Translations under genes and position numbers: made by a program
Shown: positions 32,951 through 39,399 of the stretch, piece after piece
How positions within the stretch are numbered: position 1 is the first letter of the stretch
Layout: every line of letters begins with the position of its first letter
The notes under the pieces: generated by a model
The model's input: the letters and a program-made list of their open reading frames with translations, nothing else
Told to the model about the DNA's origin: nothing
Database searches by the model: none
Source: Candidatus Tayloriibacteriota bacterium
GTDB taxonomy: Bacteria; Patescibacteriota; Minisyncoccia; Phycocordibacterales; CAIRYW01
DNA: 41,620 nt
Reading direction: 5' to 3'
NCBI GenBank assembly: GCA_029288615.1
Contig: JARIGV010000003.1
Span: forward strand, 65,068-106,687

Positions 32951-33556
32951 TCCGACTGTTCCCGTTTTAAGTTCCCCTACTGGTTCGTATGTTGCAATGA
33001 TGACGCCAGACGGAGATATAGTTCCCTCAGTAAGTTTAAATGTCTTTGGCTGTGTACCTTCGGCAAATAATTTTTTGCCAGATCCGATTGTGACGGGATA
33101 CATTAAGATGTGCATCGTATCTATAAGATCATGAGTCAAAAGTGATTGTATAAGTTTGCCACTTCCCCATACAAAAAGATCAGGACCATCTTCTTCTTTC
33201 AACTTTTTTATTTCTTCAATAACATTCCCTGTGACCAAATGTGAGTTATTCCAAGTAAGTGGAATTTCTTCATGCGAAACAACATACTTTTTTGTACTAT
33301 TAAATGGCGTCGCCACATCTTCTATTTCTGGATGGTTGGGCCAATAAGAAGCAAAAATATCATAGGTCTTCCTTCCCAAAAGAAGCTCAAAAGGTTTGGT
33401 AAAATACGTGCCAATAATTTTTCCAGTTTCATCATCACCTAAAGGTGCTTGCCATCCGCCATATTTAAAATTTTCTGATGGATCTTCTTCAGGTCCTCCT
33501 GGTGCCTGCATGACTCCATCCATCGTAATAAATGTTGCTGTGATTATTTTTCGCAT
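32945..33556 (-). CDS. Dihydrofolate-reductase-fold (RibD C-terminal-like) protein
   Basis: 203 residues. MRKIITATFITMDGVMQAPGG is the start typical of the DHFR-like RibD_C group; LLGRKTYDIFASYWP, KYVVSHEEI and DLFVWGSGKLIQSLL are the other conserved blocks, including a Gly-rich NADP loop. Members are probably NADPH-dependent reductases with unknown substrates; it is not the housekeeping DHFR. Last gene of the four-gene operon starting at 34792. A paralogue is the first gene. Confidence 0.92.
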   Translation of the reverse strand: MRKIITATFITMDGVMQAPGGPEEDPSENFKYGGWQAPLGDDETGKIIGTYFTKPFELLLGRKTYDIFASYWPNHPEIEDVATPFNSTKKYVVSHEEIPLTWNNSHLVTGNVIEEIKKLKEEDGPDLFVWGSGKLIQSLLTHDLIDTMHILMYPVTIGSGKKLFAEGTQPKTFKLTEGTISPSGVIIATYEPVGELKTGTVGK

Positions 33557-33570
33557 ATATAAAATTATTA

Positions 33571-33900
33571 TTATTCAAAAACTTCGATTGGATACACATC
33601 TGTCGCCGGCTCTTCGTACGGATGCACTTCTTTTATTACCTTAAGCACATTAGAGAGCACATCTTCTTCACACACAGTTTCAATTCGATCTTCAGCCACC
33701 TCTTCAGTTTCACCAATTTTTCCAACGGTCGGATTGGCACCTTCAAGTGGTTTAAATCTCCCGGTCCCCTTTATGGTGAAAGTACAATGAGAATAATTTC
33801 CAATTTTCCCCGCACCCGCATTTCCTATCGCTTCACGCAGTTTATCTGCATGATCCGCAGGAACGTATACCACTATTTTGTATCTGCGTTTTGGTTGCAT
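33571..33900 (-). CDS. NIF3 C-terminal-like (YqfO/CutA-fold) protein
   Basis: 109 residues. YKIVVYVPADHADKLREAIGNAGAGKIGNY, the middle block GTGRFKPLEGANPTVG and the end VHPYEEPATDVYPI match the stand-alone version of the CutA-like domain inserted in Bacillus YqfO and other NIF3 proteins. Function unknown; the fold forms trimers. Second to last in the operon, 17 nt after the YdeI-like stop. Confidence 0.88.
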   Translation of the reverse strand: MQPKRRYKIVVYVPADHADKLREAIGNAGAGKIGNYSHCTFTIKGTGRFKPLEGANPTVGKIGETEEVAEDRIETVCEEDVLSNVLKVIKEVHPYEEPATDVYPIEVFE

Positions 33901-33917
33901 AACTTTATGGATGGTAA

Positions 33918-34223
33918 TTATTTCTTAGATCTTTTATTTATTATAAATTTTTGTGAGCTGCTTAATTTCTTATCAGTTCGATGAATACATCCTATCCAGC
34001 AACAAGGACGACGCATACCGTCCTTAAGTTCTGACACAACCCTTTTCACATGCTCCTTCCTTTTTTCATCCGACTTCACAGAAATAGTCCAACAGATCCA
34101 TTCGTTACGAGCAAGCGGTGTAATATCTTCCCAGAGCTCTAGAGATTTTTTGTCAGCAGCCAAAGCTTTTTTCAAATCTGCCGGCAACTCATGTACTGTT
34201 CCTTCTGAAATTTTCATAGGCAT
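33918..34223 (-). CDS. YdeI/OmpD-associated (OmdA) family protein
   Basis: 101 residues. LPADLKKALAADKKSLELWEDITPLARNEW followed by ISVKSDEKRKEHVKRVVSELKDGMRRP follows the OmdA/YdeI pattern (LPxDLxxAL..x..A...W..L.....E...WI..AK...TR..R). Linked to polymyxin or bacteriocin tolerance in enterobacteria, but mostly uncharacterised. Three Cys near the C-terminus (CCWIGC) are unusual. 2 nt after the first DHFR-like gene. Confidence 0.8.
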   Translation of the reverse strand: MPMKISEGTVHELPADLKKALAADKKSLELWEDITPLARNEWICWTISVKSDEKRKEHVKRVVSELKDGMRRPCCWIGCIHRTDKKLSSSQKFIINKRSKK

Positions 34224-34225
34224 AT

Positions 34226-34792
34226 TTATTTTGACTCAGGTGTATATTTCAGAATCACACCTCCCGTAGAAAGCTGTTTTGCTTCAAGTAAATTGAGTTT
34301 CTGATAATTCAAACCAGAATTGAAAAGAAGTCTGCCTTTTCCAAGAAGCACCGGAGCGATTGCCAATCTGTACTCATCGAAGAGGTTTGCATTTATAAGT
34401 GACTCTGACAAAATGCTGCTTCCGAAGACGAACATATTACCGTTACCTTCTTGTTTTAGTTTTGATATTTCAGCGACTGCATCTCGGACAATTGTCGTAT
34501 TATTCCACTCCGCTTTTTCAAGTGTCCGAGAGCATACAATTTTTGGAAGATTATTCATATATCCCGTTGTTTCCCCTTCATCATTTTTTCCTTCACCCTT
34601 TGACCAATACTCTTCCATACCCTTATATGTCGTTTCGCCAAAGACGAGCATATCCGCGGACCCTAGCTGTTCGAGAACTATCTTCTCGAGCTCTTCTCCC
34701 CAGACAAGCTGATGAAAGCTTAGATCCCAATCTTTCTCTCCTTGGAAATATCCGTCGAGAGTGATAACATTCCACATAATTAGTTTTCTCAT
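34226..34792 (-). CDS. Dihydrofolate-reductase-fold (RibD C-terminal-like) protein
   Basis: 188 residues. MRKLIMWNVITLDGYFQG at the start, ADMLVFGETTYKGMEEYW, KIVCSRTLEKAEWNNT and NMFVFGSSILSESLI are the conserved blocks of the family. It is a diverged paralogue of the 32945 protein. First gene of a four-gene operon with a perfect extended -10 box. Cytoplasmic NADPH-dependent reductase by fold; substrate unknown. Confidence 0.92.
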   Translation of the reverse strand: MRKLIMWNVITLDGYFQGEKDWDLSFHQLVWGEELEKIVLEQLGSADMLVFGETTYKGMEEYWSKGEGKNDEGETTGYMNNLPKIVCSRTLEKAEWNNTTIVRDAVAEISKLKQEGNGNMFVFGSSILSESLINANLFDEYRLAIAPVLLGKGRLLFNSGLNYQKLNLLEAKQLSTGGVILKYTPESK

Positions 34793-34799
34793 GGATTTT

Positions 34800-34808
34800 A
34801 TTATAACA
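34800..34808 (-). promoter_or_regulatory. Extended -10 promoter fused to a terminator
   Basis: Minus strand TGT-TATAAT, 7 nt before ATG 34792. The upstream TG lies within the T-run of the terminator that ends the 34857 gene, so termination and re-initiation share the same bases. Confidence 0.65.
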
Positions 34809-34835
34809 AAAAAGCATCGTAATCGATGCTTTTTT
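34808..34835 (-). terminator. Intrinsic terminator after the 34857 gene
   Basis: AAAAAAGCATCG and CGATGCTTTTTT, 12-bp stem, TAAT loop. The T-run leads directly into the promoter of the next gene. Confidence 0.85.
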
Positions 34836-34856
34836 GACGTTCTTTTCTTAAGATAA

Positions 34857-35624
34857 TTACTTCACAAATTCCATTTTTACCACATTCACACCAGTTTCTG
34901 ACATTTGTCCCTGAACAGACACCTTTGTTGCTTCCGTAAATTTATCTGGAGAACATGTAGCTGTGTTTCCATTTAGATCAGTACACTGACTTTTTGCATC
35001 AAAGAAGAGCGGTACAACATGACCTTTCTGTCCGTTTTCTTCGAATACCAAGTGCCAATTCTTTGGATTGTATGGTTTTGGGACTGACGTTTTGAGAAGA
35101 AATCCTGGATTGTCGAAGCTAAATTCTTTTACAGGAGCATATTCTCCGAGAGTACAATCAATATTATCGATGAACCATCCATTATCAGATTTCTTGAGTG
35201 TAACAATCGCCTGGTTCGTCACCTTCTTGTCTTTTGATGTCACAAGGATTTCTGTCGAGTCTGGAAGAGTGTAGACAGTTCGCGTTGAAATACCAGCAGG
35301 TACAGTGCTCTGACAAAGAACTGGGTCTACTGTTTTCTTAGGATCGTTTTCTGCATTTGCAATCTTTGCCTGAAGTGAGCTGCTTAATACTGATGACTTT
35401 GCAAGAGTTGCTGTGTTTGGATTTGCAGTTGCCGGATTCTGTACCGCTGAAAGCCACTGATCATAGAAAGTTGCGATAAGGTCTGTCGGAGCTAGTTTTG
35501 ATCCAGCATTTGAACTCAAAATCTGCTCTGGCGCTGCAGCATTTTTATGAGCTGTAAAAAACCATACCAACCCTGCGATTACAATAATAGCTACTACCCC
35601 TCCAATTATTTTTGCTTTATTCAT
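34857..35624 (-). CDS. TM-anchored extracytoplasmic protein (DUF3828-like part)
   Basis: 255 residues. TM at 6-25, polar linker, then a segment LIATFYDQWLSAVQNPATANPN with later GWFIDNIDC, reminiscent of the NTF2-like DUF3828 fold, and a C-terminal domain with pairs of Cys (SQCTDLNGNTATCS). No catalytic motif is recognised. The segment order suggests two small envelope domains. CATAAT lies 6 nt before the ATG. A single-gene unit with a strong terminator. Confidence 0.78.
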   Translation of the reverse strand: MNKAKIIGGVVAIIVIAGLVWFFTAHKNAAAPEQILSSNAGSKLAPTDLIATFYDQWLSAVQNPATANPNTATLAKSSVLSSSLQAKIANAENDPKKTVDPVLCQSTVPAGISTRTVYTLPDSTEILVTSKDKKVTNQAIVTLKKSDNGWFIDNIDCTLGEYAPVKEFSFDNPGFLLKTSVPKPYNPKNWHLVFEENGQKGHVVPLFFDAKSQCTDLNGNTATCSPDKFTEATKVSVQGQMSETGVNVVKMEFVK

Positions 35625-35630
35625 ATATTT

Positions 35631-35636
35631 ATTATG
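35631..35636 (-). promoter_or_regulatory. -10 box for the 34857-35624 gene
   Basis: Minus strand CATAAT followed by 6 nt and ATG 35624. Leaderless transcript predicted; no clear -35. Confidence 0.45.
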
Positions 35637-35695
35637 CCTTTAATTTTACACAAAGATACACTCAACAGGCAAGGAGGAACAAGAGCTGTTGGGAT

Positions 35696-36139
35696 TTATT
35701 TGGATTCATAAGACCAACTCTCCCAAAATTTACGTTTCTCTATTTCCATTTCATAATCAAAATCCATAGGCATCAAATCAAAAAATAGATCTCCGAACTG
35801 TACAAACTCTTCTGACATGAACTTTACCTCGGTTGTTTTTTCAAAGGTTACCACCTTTCCAAGATGTTTTGTTTTTTCTAGAAGGGCAAGATCAAGGACA
35901 TCAAGAGGGACGATTCCCAATGATCCAGAGTCTATCGAGTAAACATGTGATGTACTGTCTTGTATATCTCCATCACCACCAATGTCGCACATCACAAATT
36001 TTTTATCATCAATCTTAAAGACAATATCATTGTGAGTATTCTGCCTTAAAATCTTTGACCAAACATCATCACTGAAAACATGACATGGATCACCAATAAA
36101 ATACTGACCTTTTGGAATTATTGTGTAAGTTATTTTCAT
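35696..36139 (-). CDS. Hypothetical protein with IGDPCHV motif
   Basis: 147 residues, no TM. The start TIIPKGQYFIGDPCHVFSDDVWSKIL and the middle VYSIDSGSLGIVPLDVL match a widespread but uncharacterised family of small bacterial and phage proteins. Acidic overall, cytoplasmic. Its ATG overlaps the stop of the upstream gene (ATGA), so the two are coupled and may act together. The downstream 70 nt contain only a weak hairpin. Confidence 0.85.
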   Translation of the reverse strand: MKITYTIIPKGQYFIGDPCHVFSDDVWSKILRQNTHNDIVFKIDDKKFVMCDIGGDGDIQDSTSHVYSIDSGSLGIVPLDVLDLALLEKTKHLGKVVTFEKTTEVKFMSEEFVQFGDLFFDLMPMDFDYEMEIEKRKFWESWSYESK

Positions 36140-37101
36140 AGAGGTCTTGCATTAAATATGATGCCTTCCAATCTATTAAGCTTCGCGTTGTATTTTTTTA
36201 TTTCTGTAATATCAACTCCATCCAAATTATCATCAAAAACTTGTGCCACCATCGCAAAATCTTCTTGTGTAGGTTTTTCTCCCAAACTCGACAACCACAG
36301 CGACACACGATGAGCTTGCTTGTTCCAGGCAACAAAATCTATTTCCGATAAATCCTGTTTTTCCAAATCTTCTATATGTATATCTTTTAGAGAGTGAAGA
36401 AAAGCTTTGAAACTTGGATCAATCTCATTTTTAATGAGAGTATCGACTTCTTTTGCACAAAGTACTTTATAGTGTTCTCTCAGCATAGGCATCGCTCTGT
36501 TCAAATTCTCTGCCAATATATCAGAGCTCACACCTTCACTTTCAACTAAAGAAAAGACAGGTTCAGGAATTCTTCCATCTTGGTTGAAAGCCCACAGCGT
36601 CTCGCTTATTAGTGCAAGCAGACTTAGCATCTTATCAGCATCTTTAATACCCTCCCATTCAATTTTGTTTCCCATTAAAACCTGTCGAAGAGTACTCTCT
36701 ATAGCCCCATCATCTGAGAATTCATGTAGTCGTTCAGACGTTATATCATCAACAGTCGAAAACTCTTTCTGAAGCGCTTGCTCTGATTCAGATTCCTGAA
36801 ATTCTTTAATCCATGAAAGAAGCTCGAAAATTTGTTCACCAGTCACTGATTCGTCTACAAGAAGAAAATCCTTCAAGTTTTTTACCAACTCTTCAGTATT
36901 TTCGTTAAGTACTAACATAAGCTGAAACTTATCAGCTCTTTCAAAAAGCAAATTTATATCAGAGTTAGCATCTTGTGATCTAAGAAAATCAAAAACTTCA
37001 CTCTTACTTTTCCCCAAAAGTGACACAAACATCATGTCGTACCGATCGCTCTGTGTTTCAAATTTTGGTGCAAAATCGAAACCTTTTTCAGGTGTATTCA
37101 T
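36136..37101 (-). CDS. Hypothetical acidic helical protein
   Basis: 321 residues from ATG 37101; a GTG at 37119 would lie upstream of the -10 box. Acidic, Leu/Glu/Asp-rich and almost entirely helical by pattern, no Cys-rich or catalytic motif, except one Cys in the last third. It may be a scaffold or an effector-like protein; no family recognised. It is the first gene of a two-gene operon with the IGDPCHV protein. Confidence 0.82.
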   Translation of the reverse strand: MNTPEKGFDFAPKFETQSDRYDMMFVSLLGKSKSEVFDFLRSQDANSDINLLFERADKFQLMLVLNENTEELVKNLKDFLLVDESVTGEQIFELLSWIKEFQESESEQALQKEFSTVDDITSERLHEFSDDGAIESTLRQVLMGNKIEWEGIKDADKMLSLLALISETLWAFNQDGRIPEPVFSLVESEGVSSDILAENLNRAMPMLREHYKVLCAKEVDTLIKNEIDPSFKAFLHSLKDIHIEDLEKQDLSEIDFVAWNKQAHRVSLWLSSLGEKPTQEDFAMVAQVFDDNLDGVDITEIKKYNAKLNRLEGIIFNARPL

Positions 37102-37107
37102 GTCGAA

Positions 37108-37113
37108 ATTATA
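37108..37113 (-). promoter_or_regulatory. -10 box for the 36136-37101 gene
   Basis: Minus strand perfect TATAAT followed by TTCGAC and ATG 37101. Leaderless transcript predicted. Confidence 0.6.
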
Positions 37114-37163
37114 TACCACTTAAAACAAAATTGCTGCGGGTATAGGATGTGGTTGGAACATTA

Positions 37164-37637
37164 TTAGCTCTTCAAATATCGGTATTCTCTCCACACAAGC
37201 CACATAACAATAAAGTCAAAGACACTCAGAAAAATTAGAATTGGTGAGTACGTAATTGTATATCGATAAAATTGATAAATAATAAAGAAGAAAAAGAAAA
37301 TAAGCGTTACAGGATATACCCATAATTTCTTTTTTAGAAGACCAATCATAAGAAAAAATTTTATGATTCCATGACTCAAAAGATAAAGCGAAGCAAAGGT
37401 CTGTGCGCTTATTGAAAAATGCTCTGCTGATTTTACAAGGTAATTAGCAAGGAAATCTTTCGGGTCTTCTGAAAGCTCTTCTTGAGTCAATAAGCCGACC
37501 AGATGCACAACCTCAGCTTGCGTGACAATAAGAATCAAAAAACTGCCAACTATTTCAACGATAGAATTGAGTATTTTTAGGACAACACCGACCTTAAATG
37601 CAATATCAACATATTTTCTTTTAAGAAGTTCGCTCAT
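37164..37637 (-). CDS. DUF2127 membrane protein
   Basis: 157 residues from ATG 37637, 17 nt inside the end of the PAP2 gene. Four hydrophobic segments. The family pattern is visible: FKVGVVLKILNSIVEIVGS at the start, ASLYLLSHGIIKFFLMIGLLKKKLWVYP in the middle and VFDFIVMWLVWREYRYL at the end. Function unknown. Overlap with the phosphatase gene suggests coupled expression. Confidence 0.82.
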   Translation of the reverse strand: MSELLKRKYVDIAFKVGVVLKILNSIVEIVGSFLILIVTQAEVVHLVGLLTQEELSEDPKDFLANYLVKSAEHFSISAQTFASLYLLSHGIIKFFLMIGLLKKKLWVYPVTLIFFFFFIIYQFYRYTITYSPILIFLSVFDFIVMWLVWREYRYLKS

Positions 37638-38088
37638 GTGTGTATTTTCTGACGAGAAAATAACCAATTGTTGTCATGATGATAGATATAAGTGCGCCGC
37701 CAATAACATCAATTGGGTGATGTATACCTGCGGACACGCGCGAAATAGCAACAAGCGCTGCAATCACAAATAAACAAAGACTTACTCTGCGATTAAAAAA
37801 CCACACAATTGAAGCAATCAATGTCGTAAGAACTGTATGATCCGATGGAAAACCATTATCCGAATCATGTGGGACAAGCGGAGTAAAATGCCCTTCTACA
37901 AATGGACGCGGGTCAAAGTAGACATGATTCAAAATGAAGACAATAACATAGGTCAACGGAACTGCTGCTAACGCAAGAATAATCATATTTATTTGTGTAC
38001 GGCGTGCTTGTTTTAAAAAGAAGATTCCAGCTACTAATGGCGAAAAAAGAAAAAGATATTTTGCTCCGAAAATAAAAAGTGTATCCAT
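37621..38088 (-). CDS. PAP2-family phosphatase (undecaprenyl-diphosphatase-like)
   Basis: 155 residues with five hydrophobic segments. Motifs: NHVYFDPRP (54-62; the Lys of the usual KxxxxxxRP is Asn), PSDH at 81-84 and SRVSAGIHHPIDV at 116-128 with the catalytic His. BcrC-like proteins recycle undecaprenyl diphosphate for cell-wall synthesis; a lipid-phosphate role is likely. TATAAA ends 8 nt before the ATG. Confidence 0.92.
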   Translation of the reverse strand: MDTLFIFGAKYLFLFSPLVAGIFFLKQARRTQINMIILALAAVPLTYVIVFILNHVYFDPRPFVEGHFTPLVPHDSDNGFPSDHTVLTTLIASIVWFFNRRVSLCLFVIAALVAISRVSAGIHHPIDVIGGALISIIMTTIGYFLVRKYTHERTS

Positions 38089-38096
38089 AAAAACAT

Positions 38097-38102
38097 TTTA
38101 TA
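38097..38102 (-). promoter_or_regulatory. -10 box of the PAP2 gene
   Basis: Minus strand TATAAA followed by 8 nt and ATG 38088; very short or no leader. Confidence 0.45.
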
Positions 38103-38146
38103 GGAAATATCTGCATTGGTAAATTAGGACAGAGATCAGGGAATCT

Positions 38147-38318
38147 TGATCCTTACAGGATCAGTATCCCGATTGGAGATTTTTATCGTTTGAATACAAA
38201 CTCAAAAATCTGCTCAATCGGATATCGAGTCACTGACGGAAAGTGTCCCACACTTTCCTACCCGCAGCAGTAAAGCAAAAACCGGCACAAGGCCGGTTTG
38301 TCGCTAACTGCTGCGGGT
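38147..38318. other. Tract of four consecutive stem-loops beside the tRNA gene
   Basis: TGATCC/GGATCA at 38147-38163. A long hairpin of 7+8+5 bp at 38169-38221 (CCGATTG..AGATTTTT..GTTTG with their complements). GGAAAGTGT/ACACTTTCC, 9 bp, at 38238-38258. ACCCGCAGCAGT (38260-38271) paired with ACTGCTGCGGGT (38307-38318), which encloses the tRNA terminator. No ORF covers the tract. Confidence 0.6.
38275..38299 (-). terminator. Terminator downstream of tRNA-Gln
   Basis: AAACCGGC/GCCGGTTT 8-bp stem, 5-nt loop, then TTTTGC on the minus strand. Confidence 0.8.
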
Positions 38319-38381
38319 CAGGGACTCGAACCCCAATACCTTGCTCCAGAGGCAAGTGTCCTACCATTAGACGAACCCGCA
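38311..38381 (-). tRNA. tRNA-Gln (anticodon CUG)
   Basis: A 71-nt cloverleaf. Acceptor TGCGGGT pairs with ACCCGCA, D arm GTCT..GGAC, anticodon arm CTTGC-CTCTGGA-GCAAG with anticodon CTG, T arm TGGGG-TTCGAGT-CCCTG with two wobble pairs, discriminator G. A U1-A72 pair fits bacterial tRNA-Gln. CCA is not encoded (CAG follows) and must be added enzymatically. Confidence 0.92.
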
Positions 38382-38440
38382 ATAAATAAAATGTTAGGTA
38401 AAGATAGCGTGTTTTGAAGAAAAAATCAAAGGGTCAGATA

Positions 38441-38468
38441 TTGCACAAACATACTACACGTGTAGTAT
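38441..38468 (+). promoter_or_regulatory. Promoter overlapped by a perfect palindrome
   Basis: TTGCAC (38441-38446), 16-nt spacer, TAGTAT (38463-38468). The 20-bp palindrome of half-site CATACTACAC (38450-38469) covers the spacer and the -10. Confidence 0.65.
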
Positions 38469-38469
38469 G
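38450..38469. promoter_or_regulatory. 20-bp palindromic operator
   Basis: CATACTACAC followed by its exact reverse complement. It covers the -10 box, where a dimeric repressor would block the promoter of the 38490 gene. No candidate regulator gene lies next to it. Confidence 0.6.
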
Positions 38470-38489
38470 GTACCAAACCGTTCCCTTAT

Positions 38490-38954
38490 ATGATCACATC
38501 AAGCCTTCATTTCGTGGGCAAAACACCGACGATTTTCGCAGTACAGAAATCCGGCTTACCGACGCGTAATTCGAAACAATTCGCTGAAGTACTTTTCGAG
38601 ACCCTTCTTCTGCATTTCAAACAAATGGAGACGCAGCCGATGCTTCTCCTTTTCTTCACCGAAGAGGAGGTGGAGTGGATGAGCCGGATGGGTGAAAATA
38701 TCATTCCTCCGGCCGAAACCACATGTAAATGTCCTTCATATGAAGTGACACTTGCTGCCTTTCTCGAGCATGTGCTCCCCTATGTGAATAAGCTCTTAGG
38801 GGCTGAATACATCGCGGTACGTCGGGTAAATATGGAGAAAATCAGGGCAGGTGAATGCACAGAAGCTCTCAAAGGCTTAGGTAAAATCTGCATTGCTGTG
38901 AATTGCCCATTTCTTGCTGGCAACTGTCTGTTTCCAGTCTTCGAAAAAAAATAA
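38490..38954 (+). CDS. Orphan Cys-rich protein under operator control
   Basis: 154 residues, no TM or signal peptide. Six Cys, mostly in the second half: TCKCPSYE at about 80-87, GECTEAL, KICIAVNCPFLAGNC near the end; a metal- or redox-sensing role is possible. The middle LAAFLEHVLPYVNKLLGAEYIAVRRVNM is helical. No family recognised. It is a single-gene unit between the tRNA and NUDIX genes, with its own promoter, a palindromic operator and a terminator. Confidence 0.75.
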   Translation: MITSSLHFVGKTPTIFAVQKSGLPTRNSKQFAEVLFETLLLHFKQMETQPMLLLFFTEEEVEWMSRMGENIIPPAETTCKCPSYEVTLAAFLEHVLPYVNKLLGAEYIAVRRVNMEKIRAGECTEALKGLGKICIAVNCPFLAGNCLFPVFEKK

Positions 38955-38987
38955 TCCGCCCAAATTTATTAAGGCGGAATTTTTATT
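38955..38987 (+). terminator. Terminator with AATTTTTATT tail
   Basis: TCCGCC/GGCGGA 6-bp stem, 12-nt loop, AATTTTTATT. On the minus strand it may also serve the NUDIX gene, with TTATTTTTTTT after the stem. Confidence 0.75.
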
Positions 38988-38995
38988 ACTCAAAT

Positions 38996-39382
38996 TTACA
39001 AAGAAACTCCTTTCTTCCAATTTTCAAAAAGAAGCCGTGATGGTTCAAAGATATTTTTTGGAAGATCGTTTATATCAAACCATTTCATATCGCTAAATTT
39101 CTCATTTTCTTTTATTTCAGGTTTGCCTGAAAAATCCTCACTTGCGTAGCCAATTGTCACGAACCCTTCAATGGGATCTGAGACCAAAACTATTTTCGCA
39201 CTATGAATTTCTATGCCTGTTTCTTCAAATGTTTCTCTTTGTATACATTCAAAAAGAGTTTCATCTGCCTCAAGCTTTCCGCCAGGCATGCGCCACATTT
39301 TATCGGCGGCATATTTAAACAGAAGAATCGAATTCTCTTTTTTAAGCAACACTCCTGTGCCAATGCGAATTGAATTCGCCAT
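38996..39382 (-). CDS. NUDIX hydrolase
   Basis: 128 residues. Nudix box from Gly35 to Ile57: GGKLEADETLFECIQRE-TFEETGI, with all key Glu residues. MutT-like size. The MPGGKLE and YASEDF motifs suggest a nucleoside-diphosphate or sugar-nucleotide substrate, not specified. It lies 17 nt after the pyrG stop, probably in the same transcript. Confidence 0.94.
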   Translation of the reverse strand: MANSIRIGTGVLLKKENSILLFKYAADKMWRMPGGKLEADETLFECIQRETFEETGIEIHSAKIVLVSDPIEGFVTIGYASEDFSGKPEIKENEKFSDMKWFDINDLPKNIFEPSRLLFENWKKGVSL

Positions 39383-39399
39383 ACTAAATATTTTTGAGA

